Below are positions 36,837-48,409 of a stretch of DNA of 64,000 bases, in pieces. The DNA lies in assembly GCA_015143295.1 (NCBI GenBank), contig CM026559.1, positions 20,846,826 through 20,910,825 on the forward strand. Direction: 5' to 3'. The DNA comes from Tetracentron sinense. Its lineage: Eukaryota > Streptophyta > Magnoliopsida > Trochodendrales > Trochodendraceae. A program made the translations under genes and the position numbers. The stretch's first letter is position 1; the number at the start of each line of letters is the position of its first letter. The notes under the pieces were generated by a model. The model saw only the letters and a list, made by a program, of their open reading frames with translations. It had not been told where the DNA came from and ran no database searches.

Positions 36837-39047
36837 TGTCGCGACCCAAAACCCACCCTAGGAGTTAGAGTGAACTTTGGACGACTAATCATGACTTACA
36901 TGACTTACTTGACCAACCAACCTACAAAACCCACAGAGCATATACAATAGAGGATAAAAACAGCGGAAACATACTTTAACATGGTACAGCAAAAGTCTAC
37001 CAAACCTCTATGTATATACATACGTAAATCCAAGTTTATACAAGAAGGAAACCAAAAGAAAGTGCGGACATGCCCGCCAAAATACATGGATATATCTCTC
37101 TCAACTACCTACAGCTATATCACTCAGAATCTACAACCACCTAATGGTAAACCTCTACTGGAGGTTCCTCCAAAGGTTCCTCGACGTACTCCTCCTCCAC
37201 CCAAGGGCTCAGAGCACAGACATCGAATGGAGCAGCCGCTCCGCTATCACCTGCCGACATAAGAAGTACAGCTGAGCATGGAATACTCAGTGGGTACCAA
37301 ATACTAACCAATAGTTATAGCATAAAATGGCAATACATAAATCAGGAGCAATTCAAATATGTAAAACGGGAACAATTCATGTCATACAAGGAAGTAAAGC
37401 AATTTATAATCATGCTTACATTTCGTAAAAAGCCGATAAAACCTCTTGAAATCATGGTGTGCTTTGAAGGCTTTTCATGTTTGTCTTGCTTGATCTTGTC
37501 GAGCGTGTTGTACGTGTCATGCCATGCCATGCGTGTCATGCATGCTTGCTTGTGATCATGAAACTTGTGAGATACACTTGCGAGATGCACTTGAGAGCGA
37601 AGGGAGACCCTTCATTATGCAATGCACTTGAGAGGGAAGGGAGACCCTTCTTTATGAGATGCACTTGAGAGGGAAGGGAGACCCTTCTTTATGCATGCAC
37701 TTGTGAGTGAGGGGAGTCCCCTCGTGGAATGTTGGTTCTTGTTTCCTTGCGAAAAACGAGATAAAACATATCGTAGGATATGTTCCACCTCTAAACCTCG
37801 CTCTTGAAAGTACCGATAAACCATGTCATGCATGCCGTGCTCGTGGAATAGCGTGTATACTTGCATTGGAATTTAAATATGACATTTGGGGATTTCACAA
37901 TATATGGCAAATCACAATTTTAACAATAAGCATTTATGACATTATAAGGAAAACAAGGGCTCACACTATCATAAGCCCTACTAAGTTCATGAGTAATTAA
38001 GCATGCATTTTCTTAATCTATCCTTCGTTTTATTCACCTTGGCATTTCATCAAGCATAGGGTGTGTCCATTATTTATTTAAACCTAAATCATGCTTTTCT
38101 AGGTGGGTTATACTCACATCATACATGTTTGTTCATTATGGATACAATGCCCTCCCCATTTCATTCATCACATCATTTCAATCGGCATCCAATCGCCAAT
38201 AACCATCTCCATTCACACCATCCATACATCCCAAAATCATAGCACATTTAGAGATAATGGAAAACAAGGAATAGGGAAAGAAAAGGGAAGAAAATAAAGA
38301 ACTCTAACTAGGAGGGTAGCAAAAGGTACCGACCTTGACAAATGAGGGAAGGATCTCTCCTCCAAAACGTGCGTGTAGATGCTGCCCTAGCTTGAGGAGA
38401 GTGCTCCACGAGTGCTTGAACCGGAATCTTGAAGAAATCCAAGCTTGAGGTGATCTAGGGTTCACAAACCCTTTGATTTCTTCTCAAAAATCAAACCCTA
38501 GGTTAGGAAAACCCTTCTCTTCTCTCTTCCTCTCTAATATCCTCTAAGTGTGGTAAATGAGCCCTAAAGGCTCGAGCAATCCTATATAGGAAAGGGTTTA
38601 ACGCCCAAAAGATGAAAACGCCCTTAATGAAATTTCTGCAAAAACACGAAGACCGAGCGATCGGTGTTTATGACCGATCGATCGGTTGCCTACCGAGCGA
38701 TCGGTGAATTGACCGAGCTCTCGACCAAAAATCAACTCTCTGGAAAATTTCCCCATACAAATTTTTCGATCAGTCGATAGCTACCAATCGATCGGTTTTG
38801 GACCGATCGATCGCTCCATGGACCGAGCGATTGGTGCTCTGCAGGTCCAAACTGTTTTGGCCATATCTCTTGACTCGTTAGTCGGATTTTGATGATTCAA
38901 CTTGCGTTGGGTTTGTACTTCGATAAGGAACATTTCTGACATTTCAGAATTTCAAATTTCTTCCTTATTTATTAATTGTACTACTTTAAAGGTAAATTGG
39001 CTACAAAAGTGCCATGTATTAAGCATGAAAAAGTCTGGGTCTCTACA
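36837..39047 (-). mobile_element. Tekay-type solo LTR, 2211 bp
   Basis: Begins TGTCGCGACCCAAAA and ends TCTCTACA, flanked by the perfect duplication CTAGG (36832-36836 and 39048-39052). Same family as the LTRs at 50873 and 57900. Contains a cluster of accgagcgatcggt-type palindromes (38646-38835) and a minus-strand TATA-like cctatatagg (38580-38590). In the left part are three gcacttgagagggaagggagaccc units (37580-37720). Confidence 0.85.
38580..38835 (-). promoter_or_regulatory. Palindrome array and TATA box of a solo LTR
   Basis: At least seven gaccgagcgatcggt / accgatcgatcggt variants lie just upstream (minus strand) of a TATA-like sequence. Same layout as in the full-length element at 50.9-59.8 kb. 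Confidence 0.55.
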
Positions 39048-39957
39048 CTAGGTCCGTGACTGATAGTTGGGAGTGGGTTGAATAATATCCATTGATCCTC
39101 TTTAACTAGGTCTGTGACTGATAGTCTGGAGTGAGTTAAATGTTATCTATAGATCCTCTTTGACTAGGTCAGGAGTGGTGATGTTTGTTTAGTCCTCCGT
39201 GACTAATAGTTGGGAGTGAGTGGAATAATATCCATAGATCCTCTTTGACTAGGTCAAGAGTGCTGATGGTTGTTTAGTCTCCCATGACTGATAATCGGTT
39301 TCATTGGGTGTAGACCCGGTTGGTTAGTAATTGAGTTTATAGACTCAAGGGTAATTGTTGTACATGGGTGAAGGCCCAATCGACCGAGTCTGGGGACTCA
39401 GGGATAGAGCGTGAGCTATTTGGAATAGTAACCTGGTGTCGTGGACAAAGATTAGATGAATTTGACAATGGAACAACACTAAGGGGTTGAAGACCCTAGA
39501 TAGAGTGAAATAGCTCTGAGTGACCTCGGGTCACGATTTATGATACTATTTACTGCTTTATTATTCTGCATATTATTATAATATGAGAATTGAACTATAC
39601 CGCTATATCATTATTGATGTGTATTACTATGTGGAAAATAGTTTAGATAGATTGTGAATTTTGTTGGGCTTCATAGCTCACTGATGTTTCATGTCAGCAG
39701 ATTATGATGTTGCTGTCCAGTGAATAGAAGGTCCCGACAAATTGTTTGAGGCTTATAAAGACTACCGTAGCAAGTGAAGATAATGCATTTGTTTATGATG
39801 AGTTATTGTGATGACCAGTGTTATTGATTATGTGAGCTCATAAGAAAAATTTAAAATTTTTCGTAATTTTGGCGGGCAAAGTCTTCCGCTGCATGGTAAT
39901 GATGAGTGAGCACACGTCTTAGAACATAATTCCCTAATGCGTGGGTTCGATTCGTCA

Positions 39958-40382
39958 TGACAAGTATGATGTATTCTGTATGACATATCTATAGCTTTTG
40001 ATGAGCATGATGTATCCCCGGAAACGGAAAACACAGCTTCTCTCTAATCTGCAAATTAAAGGTCAGTTTCGAATAAAGGATGACTTAAGTGCACTGTTTT
40101 TTAATGGGGAGTTGTCGGTTTTGGTGTTTGTGTCAATTGCATAATAGAGTCATGTGATTGAGGAGCCGTCTCCATAAAAACTCCTTCACGAAAGTGCATA
40201 CACAAGTGTATGCCTGAGTGCATGAGATTCAGATATTCCAACTAATGCTACAGAGAGTGCATTAGTTGGGGAAGCTACTCAGACAATGAAATGTATATTT
40301 AGTTAATTTCACACTCTGATTATACTCAATAAAATTCCATCACCCTCTTCTTCCCCAAAACATATCTAAGTGATAAGTGATC
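39958..40382. other. Intergenic stretch, no gene seen
   Basis: A short direct repeat (gtgcatacacaagtgtatgcctgagtgcat, 40193-40222, partly palindromic) is the only structure noticed. Confidence 0.3.
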
Positions 40383-40566
40383 AGGGGTGGAGCCAAGGGG
40401 CGGGGGCCATGCCCCTTCCCCCCCACAATTATGTTTTAAAACATATTACACTATCGGTATATATATTTTTAAAAAATACATAATATCTCAATTTTCTATA
40501 TATATAGTGGCCCCCCAAAAAAAATTGTATTTTTTTATATGTATAACATAAAGGGATTGATTCTTT

Positions 40567-40740
40567 AGGCGTCCATGTGTCCATTTTAACCCTCTTTAAC
40601 CCTAGTTAAAATTTATTAACTCAAGATTTAATAATTTTCTAAAAACCAATGGTAGATGCATAAAACCTAGGGGTGAGTGAATCTTAACCATAGTTAATCG
40701 GTATTAAAATGGATCACACGTGTCAAGCTGAGGAGGCACG
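40567..40740. mobile_element. MITE of the ttaacc..gttaa family, nested
   Basis: Left ggcgtccatgtgtccatttt and right aaaatggatcacacgtgtcaag are inverted repeats; inner arms aaccctagttaaaattt and gtgaatcttaaccatagttaa match the family members at 3.2 and 60.0 kb. Confidence 0.6.
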
Positions 40741-40870
40741 CGCGTTCCACTGGGTGGAATGTGCGCAAGGAAAAATAATCTTCATAATATGAAAGTATAA
40801 TTACGTTTATTTATATAATGGGTTTATCAAAATGGGGACCTTATTTTTCATTTTATGGACATTGTTGGAA

Positions 40871-41035
40871 GGGAAATGCCATTGAGACCGTCCAGGGTAG
40901 ACACCACCCGAGACCTTTCCCAACAGCATGGGTATTCAATTTTTTTTAAACCTCCGTGCACTTTTTTTTTTCTCCATAATGTTGGGAACAGTCTCGGGGT
41001 GGTCTCCACCCTAGATGGTTTCAATAGCATTTCCC
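40871..41035. mobile_element. Mutator-type MITE, 165 bp, nested
   Basis: Inverted ends GGGAAATGCCATTGAGACC and the reverse complement GGGAAATGCTATTGAAACC. Flanked by a 9-bp duplication with one mismatch, ttgttggaa (40862-40870) and ttattggaa (41036-41044). Relative of the 968-1135 element, sharing the gggaaatgc..ttgagacc terminus. Confidence 0.8.
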
Positions 41036-41329
41036 TTATTGGAATGCTTTATTAACAATTTTTTTGACCACGTTGGATCCATTACCTAGAAAAATTTGTT
41101 GGTATACACCACCGAACCCCCAAGGCTCCATACCTTATTCTTATTAATTTTCTTCATATATGTACTTTGGCCGCCGAAGGAAATATTCCTAGCTTCACCC
41201 CTACATGTCCCCTATCTCTTAATACCTAAACAATTAGGTGCCAGATGCTTATGAGGAGTATACTAGTGAAAGGTATAATTGGTGTTTGTTGACCTAAAAA
41301 AAATTATTCTCTCTTTGGAATTTCTACTT

Positions 41330-42500
41330 GTGAGTTTTTTTCTTGGTACCAACAGAGTTCGGAAGGTCAAAAACTCAGTTATTTGGGTATCTAAGGAAAA
41401 TAATACTATCTATAATCAAAGCCTGGAAAAGGCTCTCTCTTATCGCAGGCTAAGAGAGATATCATGATTAAAGCAGTGGCACAATCAATACTTTGCTATG
41501 CAAGGAGCTACTTCAAAATTTCATCCACGTGGTTCGGTCTCATTAATTCAGCAATCTCCAATATTGGTGGGGCCAAAAAGAGGAGAAAGGACGAATACAC
41601 AGGGGTAGCTTGAAGAAAATGTGTTATTCAAAATCAACCGAGGGACTCGGGTTTAGAAATATGGATTTTTTCAACTAGGCTCTTTTAGCAAAACAAGCCT
41701 GGAGATTGAAAACAATGTCGAATCTTCTTTGTAGTAGAATACTTGAGTCTCTTTATTTTTTCAAAGATGATTTTATGCAAGCCAAAAAAATTAAATAGAA
41801 TCTTGGGGTTGGAAAAGTATTCTTCACGTTCAAGATCTTCTTCAGCTAGGTATGCAGAGACAGGTGGGCTCAGGTCACCCTATTGACCCTTGGAAGGACC
41901 CATGGGTTCCTAACATGCCGAACTTCCACATCTTATCTTCAGACCTGGCAGGTTGCCCTATTATGAAATTCTCTCATCTTCTTGATCCTATCTCAAAACA
42001 GTGGAAAACTGATGTTCATGGTAATCTCTTCTCCAATACAGTGGCTTGGGAGATTCTGAATATCCAACCAAGTGCCCTTGGTGTTAAAGATTCATGGGTC
42101 TAGAATTTCGAAGCTAAAGATAATTTCAGTGTTGAATTGGCATATTTCCTGGCCACAAGGAATGATCCTTGGAAGCAAAAAAAATGCATCCTCATCTTCA
42201 GAAAACATCCCAAGCCTGAGATGGAGCTCTTTATGGAAGATCCTAACCCCCCCCCCAAAAAAAAAAAAAATTGCTCATTTTTATGTGGAGATCTATTTCA
42301 AATATTCTGGAGGTAGGAGTGCATCTTCATAATAGGAAAGTTGTCATTGATCTGATGTGCAAAATGTGAGGGAACGAAGCTAAATCAGGTTTTCATTTAT
42401 TCCTTGAATGTGATTTTGCAAGAAGTGATCGGTTTAGATTGCTAGTTTTCTATCTCAATGATAAGGGTATCGTCGAAAAATTATGGAGAAGTGGTCGGAT
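41330..42500 (+). pseudogene. LINE (L1-type) ORF2 relic: post-RT region and zf-RVT-like part
   Basis: Consecutive + frames give fragments typical of plant LINE ORF2 after the reverse transcriptase core: LSYRRLREIS and a WWG.KK region (~41440-41620), SWGW then LQLGMQRQVGSG and DPWKDPWVPNMPNF (~41800-41930), and a zf-RVT-like stretch (AHF...RSISNIL) near 42260-42330. Many frame changes and a poly(C)/poly(A) tract at 42247-42270 show it is dead. The N-terminal endonuclease and RT core are absent. Confidence 0.7.
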
Positions 42501-42785
42501 ATGCACCTTTGTTGGAGACATATGCTGATGGAAAGTCTAGTACAGAATACTGCACCTTTGTTGGAGATAATATCATTACTTGAATGAGTAGAAACAAAGT
42601 GTGGTGGTAAGTCTAGTGTAGAGGTTGAGTATAAGGCAATAAACCCATAGTGTGGCTGAATTTCTTTGGTTAAAAATCCTACTATAATTTGGGAATTAAA
42701 TTAGAAAGTCTAGCTAATGAAGTTGTTCTATTGCAACAAGGCGATCATTAGCATTACTCAAAATTCGGTTCAACATGATCATACT

Positions 42786-43078
42786 TGTAAGAATTACTAT
42801 AGGATCGTCGATCCAAATCATCGAGAAGAGGCAGTAGTGGATGTAAACCAACAACATAGGTCAACCCCCTAAAACCAGATCTGGGTGATAGACGCTTATC
42901 TGAGAGAGTATCTTTTTGCATACTCTTGTCTCTCTTATAGAAAATCACCCATAATCGATGCCTTTATGGCTATCTGTAACCGATGCCTTTATGGCTGTTG
43001 TTACACTATCTGGCCAAGGGTTTCGGATCCCTTCTTGATGATTAAATAAAATGGCTATTACAGCCAACAATTCTAATA
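42786..43078 (-). repeat. LTR (3' side) of the 3.7-kb element
   Basis: 293 bp, near-identical to 46222-46516. Includes a short internal duplication, aatcgatgcctttatggctatctg followed by aaccgatgcctttatggct. Confidence 0.9.
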
Positions 43079-43589
43079 CTCTCACCTGGCTTTAAGAGCC
43101 ATTTTGTATAACATTTACCGTAGCCTTGTTCAATCAACATGTTCGACAGACATTTTTTCGTTAATGATTTAACAATAATCATTTCAGATGATGGGATCTG
43201 GAAGAATATAATTTCTCTTTCCCAGTCACATCTCTAACACATTGTTATGCTTAGCATATTAATTTCGGTTCAGTTCTCAGAGTATAAATTTTATGGATCC
43301 GTCGGCCTTTACCAACTTCAATTTATCAATGAAATGTTTTAACCAGATGACTTTTCAAGCAATACCATAACATGGTTACTCTGCTTTAACGAAGGTCTAT
43401 TTCTTGTTGATCTACAACACCTCTCTAAGGGTAAACATATAAACGGATATTAACTTTCATTTTGTCTAGATTATCACCCTAATTAGCATTTTTATATACC
43501 GAGTAAGATTATGCTTGCCTAACAAGCTTTTCCTTTTGACTCATATTTTAAAGTCGTATTTATGGTCTTACCCTAAAAGGGTTGCAATT

Positions 43590-44010
43590 TTGGTTTTTCC
43601 ATGCTATCTAGCGGGTTCTCCCAAAATTCTTTTCTAGACCACTAAACCATTTGGTTTCTCCATGCTAACCAGCGGGTTCTCCCAACATGCTTTTTAAGTG
43701 CTAAGACATTTGGTTTTTCCACGCTAACCTGCGGGTTTTACCAAAATGCTTTTATATGTATGTCAACATTTCCACTTTCACATATTGATCATCAATCTAT
43801 GAGGTCTTTACCACGCTCTACAGCGGATTAACCATCATATCTGTATCAAGTCATGAGATTTTCAATGCAATACATGCAAATTTCTATCAAGCTTCCATTA
43901 TCAAGTTATGAGATTTTCTCACATTAACCTAATGGGTTTGCTCTTCATACTTGCATTCTGATTACTAAGTCATGAGGTGATTCCACGCTATTATGTGGAT
44001 TTGTCCATCT
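43590..44010. repeat. Degenerate tandem repeat inside the 3.7-kb element
   Basis: Three clear units of ~60 bp at 43590-43755 each read tttggtttttccatgctaac.(a/t)gcgggttctcccaaaatgctttt. More diverged copies (ttaccacgctctacagcgga, gattttctcacattaac) continue to about 44010. Non-coding. Confidence 0.7.
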
Positions 44011-45411
44011 TGCATACTTTTTGACTATAATTCATTTCATGTTATAGGCGTCATCCTATATTTTATAATTATTATCTATCAAAGTATGAGGTTATTTCAC
44101 ACTATCATTCGTGTTCCTCCGTCATATATATATGTATTGATCATCATCAAAATCATTTACATATAGATAATTCAATAGTCACATTACACTCCCACTATTC
44201 TATACATGTCTATATGGACAGTATAATAGCCCACTGTTAATCAATTATCAACATGGATCAAATCTAAGTTTTCTAGACTTTTAAACCAATGTGATTCATT
44301 ATGTTACTTGTACACTAAGTTTCATATTCGTGTCTATCACTTTATCACTAGTGTACTCATCTAGTCATAATAAATTCATATATGACAAACTAACATAGCA
44401 TGCAATATATATAACGAAAGAAATTAATTAACTGATAACATAAAAAGTTTGAGTATCGAAAATCTAACCGTTCATTGGTAGTGTTACCAATGTGTGTGTT
44501 CAATATCTGATTTTTTGAACTGCAACTCTATTTTTTTTTGGTGTGTTCTCCAAATCTCCAAGAGCACACCGATTCAAACGAAACTTTACACCAAAATCAC
44601 TTTTGATGTGTATGGGCCCCTTTATTGCTGATATGCACCAGAGAAGAGTTCAAAGTACTTATGTGATAGTTGGTAGTTGTTCCCTTTTAATATAATGAGC
44701 GTGTAGTTTCTGATGGCTCACAAATCGGAGCCCAAACGAGCACAATATCACCAATAGAGTCATGATGGGCCTGAATACGAGTTAGGCCCACAATAGTATA
44801 ATAAATGAACTGAAACAACCTAAGGCACATAGATGGCCCTTGATGCTGATGCTATTATAATGGTTCATGGCTTTAAGATACTGCAGGAAGTATCGTATCC
44901 AAAACCCTTCAATTTTATCCTTTCACCTCTTTCACCTCTTTAATTCCGTCATTGAATGGGAATTATAGGATACAGGATGCTTAACTTATACCTTTCTTCA
45001 TCCTCAAGAAAGGTAACCTCCCAAAAAAAAATTTCTTTTCTACAACCTTCCACTATGGAAGCACATGTCACCTTTTTGGTTTTTACCATAAAGTGTTGAC
45101 CGTATACACTATATTTGCACAACACCGTAGGAGAACCAATCCCATTCTTATCTGTGCTCCCCTCTTTAATTCCTTGTTAGTGAAGACATCTTTAAATTTG
45201 TTCCTTTCTTCATCCTCGAGACATCAACAGAGGAAAAACGTTATAATCCCTTTTATTTTCTATTCAGTTTCAAAAATAAAGTGAGTAAAGTCCCTTGAAT
45301 CGGGGACGTTTCCAATTGAGAATCCTTGGCTGGAATCTCATCATTGAAGGAAGGGATCGGTTGGAAATCTTCTGGCAGCATGACCGGGGAAGTTTCCAAT
45401 TAGAATTGCAG

Positions 45412-45516
45412 TGGTCATCACCTTCCGGCCACTTCGCTTTCGGGTTCTACCCGCAAGGGAATAGCTTCGTAGTTGGAGTTTGGTTGCTAGATAATCTCAA
45501 TCACAGCGTCGTTTAG
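45412..45516 (+). pseudogene. Fragment like a G-type lectin S-receptor-like kinase (B-lectin start)
   Basis: The + frame reads WSSPSGHFAFGF, YPQGNSF, VVGVWLLDNLNHSVV, matching the start of the bulb-lectin domain of LECRK/RLK1-type proteins (pattern SPSG.FAFGF....F..GIW......TVVW). It lies inside the non-autonomous LTR element and on the opposite strand to it. About 105 bp is recognisable; the rest of the lectin and kinase gene is absent nearby. It looks like a captured host exon piece. The identification rests on memory of the family. Confidence 0.55.
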
Positions 45517-46221
45517 AGTTTCTTTGCCTACTACCCACAGGAGTTTCTTTGCCTACTACCCGCAACGAAAGATATGGAATAGCTAAGGGAAATAATTGGT
45601 CTCACGTTTCCTACAGAGTTGTGATCTGTGGCGAGCCACATCTCAGATCAGCCAATGTCCAAACCCGAAATTAATCCCCAAGGAACTATTAGATCATGTT
45701 AGATCATCGTCCAACATCATTGTATTCTAAATCCAAGGGTTTGCACCATTTCCATTTCAAATTGAAATCACTTTCATCTCAAGAACTCGAGATCCAAGGG
45801 TAAAACCACCTTGGGTCCATGGCTGCTTAACATTCTCAGTACAGAGATGGATTTTTGCAAGGGCCATCCAGGGCCACTCGCATATTGAGAATGACGTGAT
45901 TGAGAACAACGTGACCTAAGTTAGACCATTCAGGGAGAAAATAATAGATCAGGTCTGAAAAAAATTATCGGGCATTGCTCTCATTCCTTATCCTATTTGC
46001 ATACATGGGATGGCAACACCAGGTCACAATAACACCAGATCAGTACTCTGAACACAACCAAATCTGTGCAATAATCAACGGTGAAATGAGTGACCTCCAT
46101 TACGAGTCCATTACAAGCTCCGGCATCCATCACAAGCCTCATCTCTTCCTGTGGGCCGTGGTTCTATGTATTGGAAAGATCTTGGGGCTGACCACTACCT
46201 TGTGTGAGCTCTGATACCAAT

Positions 46222-46516
46222 TGTAAGAATTACTATAGGATCGTCGATCCAAATCATCGAGAAGAGACAGTAATGGATGTAAACCAAAATCCTAGGTCGA
46301 CCCCCTAAAACCAGATCTGGGTGATAGACGCTTATCTGAGAGAGTATCTTTTTGCATACTCTTGTCTCTCTTATATAGAAAATCACCCATAATCGATGCC
46401 TTTATGGCTATCTGTAACCGATGCCTTTATGGTTGTCGTTACACTATCTGGCCAAGGGTTTCGGATCCCTTCTTGATGATTAAATCAAATGGCTATTACA
46501 GCCAATAATTCTAATA
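46222..46516 (-). repeat. LTR (5' side) of the 3.7-kb element
   Basis: 295 bp; adjacent to the primer-binding site at 46209-46221 and followed by the target duplication ATACT. Confidence 0.9.
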
Positions 46517-46770
46517 ATACTAAACAAATAGAAATCGACATGGACTTCATCATAGAGCAGAATATTTATCAGAACTTATGTTTTCTATTTGTTACATTCA
46601 AATACCATTTTGTCAATATTCTTACTAAAGGTGTAGTGAAGACAACCTTAACGTATATTTTTAGCAAGCTGATTATGGTAAATAATAATGATGTAGGTAA
46701 ATTCTATAATAGATGTTTAACTAGAAATTCTTACATGTTTCAAGGATCAAAAGTATTATGTTAATAATTA

Positions 46771-47197
46771 AGTAAAAGAGTAAATTATCATAATATAATA
46801 TTAATTTTAATTTTAAAAAAGGCTTGCTACAAGCTGGGCTCAGGGGGCTTCAAATTTCAATTAATTAAAATTTTAAAATATATTTATATTTTTAGAATAT
46901 AAATTAAATCATTTAAAATGAATAAAATTAATTATAATGATTTAAAATTTATTAAGTAAAAAATATTTGATAATTATCTTAATTAATTTTAAGACTAGTA
47001 AAGTATAATTTAAGCAAATTATAAAAAAAAATTTGATTTAAGAATAATTCAAATACAAAATAATTTTGGAAGGTCGAGAAAGTAAGATAGTCAAGTTATA
47101 AAAGATTTGTGTCAATTTTCATGGACATATGAGTTACAATATCATTTCCTGGGTTAATTGGAATTTATATAAATTTGGAGCATCTAACACCTGAATT
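46771..47197. other. Very AT-rich spacer
   Basis: Long runs of attaattttaa-type sequence with no recognisable feature. Confidence 0.35.
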
Positions 47198-47667
47198 TAG
47201 GGCTGCACAAAGCCCGATCAGCCCGTTTGTGCGGCTCAGCTCGGTTTCGCCCGGTTCGGCCCGAGATCGACTTGAATTTTAGGCTTGATCGGGCCAAACC
47301 AAGTCTAAAAAAAAGCTTGAAAATTCAATCAAGTCGAGCTCAGCCCAACCCTTGATTGATTCGGTCCAACTCGATTGAGGCTCGGTTCGGCACGAGCTCG
47401 GTTCGAATATTATTAAAAAATTAAAATATTATTTATATATATCATTATTGTATATAAAATATTATTATTTCATTTATATTTTTTTTAAAAAGTATTCAAG
47501 CAGAGCTCAAGCCAAGCCAAGCCAAGCCCGGCTCGAGCTTGAATAAATTTGGGCCGAGCTTTCAAGCTTGATTTTGGGCCGAGTCAGGCTTCTGGCCTAG
47601 AACAAACCCTTTCAAGCCAAGCCGGGCTTGGCCTAGCCTTGAACAGCCCGGCCCGAATACAGCCCTA
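47198..47667. mobile_element. hAT-type MITE, 470 bp
   Basis: Ends TAGGGCTGCAC and ACAGCCCTA are short inverted repeats. Flanks cctgaatt (47190-47197) and catgaatt (47668-47675) are an 8-bp duplication with one mismatch. Subterminal sequence is dense in ggctcgg / gccaagcc words, the core AT-rich. An open frame at 47549-47755 runs through the element's end and is not a gene. Confidence 0.8.
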
Positions 47668-47958
47668 CATGAATTGGAATTCATATCCTCCAATTCCAAT
47701 TCTCACCCTTCAGTTCCAAACGGCCACTTATGAGAATTGGTTCTTTCTCACTTGAGGTTCAAAGAAAATACCTTCTTGATTTTGGCTTCATATAATGGTA
47801 GAGATAGTTTTGTACTCTTTGAACCAGAATTAATGTTTAAGGTGGATCAATTCACACATTTAAAATGATGGGCCACCTCTTGATGGACGACAAACCAGGG
47901 AAAAAAACATCAACTGGATGGTAAAACTCCGACTAGTCTAGATGAATAGTCCTTAACC

Positions 47959-48101
47959 CTATGTTTGGTTGCTGAGAAAATAAGTAAAAACATGGAAAAG
48001 AAAAGAAAATAGGGCAAAACACAACTAAAAATTGTATTAGAAATCCAAAATTTTCTTTTCTTTTTAATGTTTTCACCTATTTTCTCGGCAACCAAACATA
48101 G
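47959..48101. mobile_element. Small MITE, 'ctatgtttggttgc' family
   Basis: Inverted ends CTATGTTTGGTTGCTGAGAA and TTCTCGGCAACCAAACATAG around a T/A-rich core with cctattttc / gaaaatagg words. Related copies: 6800-6915 and a left end at about 49017-49060. Confidence 0.75.
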
Positions 48102-48409
48102 CATATAGCTGTAGACGTTGGTTCGCAAAATATTGATTGCTTTGGCTGATTGGGGTTGTTTGATCGGGTTTCATTTTCTTTAATGATGAAGCATGTAGCT
48201 ATGTTGAAACTAGAAATCCTAGACGTGACTAAGTTTCCATGTTGATCTCGTTTGAAATCTGTGTATTAACGTCCCAAAGCCTACCCATTATGTTGTAGGC
48301 CCTTGTGCTAGGGTGGTGTCAATTTCTTAGGTTCATATTAATGTGGGTGAGACTAAGGCTTGGCTCCTTGAAGCCCGGGCGATATATTTACTTATATATA
48401 GTTATTAGA

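Larger units (their letters stand above)
33805..39957 (+). repeat. Inverted LTR fragment of the gag-only family, carrying two insertions
   Basis: Reverse-complement relative of 30167-32830: the region at 33815-33960 mirrors ~32700-32830, and 39270-39957 mirrors 30167-30760 (gactcaagg..., gacctcgggtcac, then the ...cgtca end). It lies tail to tail with the right LTR and lacks the first ~970 bases expected. Minisatellite units with ggtatgtcccaatagagg run through 34640-35150 and 36530-36740. Interrupted by 35155-36487 and 36837-39047. Confidence 0.65.
40383..41202. mobile_element. hAT-like MITE hosting two other MITEs
   Basis: Ends AGGGGTGGAGCCA (40383) and TAGCTTCACCCCT (to 41202) are inverted repeats of a kind common in plant hAT MITEs. 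The flanks give no clear 8-bp duplication. The body is interrupted by the inverted-repeat MITE at ~40567-40740 and the Mutator-type MITE at 40871-41035. Confidence 0.6.
42786..46516 (-). mobile_element. Non-autonomous LTR retrotransposon, 3.7 kb
   Basis: LTRs 42786-43078 and 46222-46516 (start TGTAAGAATT, end AATTCTAATA), target duplication ATACT (42781-42785 and 46517-46521). A primer-binding site for initiator Met tRNA (gctctgataccaa, 46209-46221) gives minus-strand orientation, and a purine-rich tract (minus strand) abuts the left LTR. About ten substitutions and one 2-base gap separate the LTRs (~3.5%), suggesting roughly 1-4 million years at usual plant rates. No retroviral-type protein was seen in the 3.1-kb interior. 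It contains a host gene-like fragment at ~45410. Confidence 0.85.
42501..46770 (+). mobile_element. Ty1/copia RNase H-region relic, split by a later insertion
   Basis: A copia-type RNase H stretch (STEYCTFVGDNIITW-like) lies at about 42540-42785, and the following part of the same domain (KQIEIDMDFI, then VNILTKGV) resumes at 46522-46640. Between them sits the 42786-46516 element with its 5-bp target duplication. Old and broken; no other part of the copia element is recognised. Confidence 0.7.

Noticed and set aside
45975-46214. 79-codon open frame in the 3.7-kb element
   Set aside because: No recognisable domain, and it runs into the primer-binding site. No evidence of coding.
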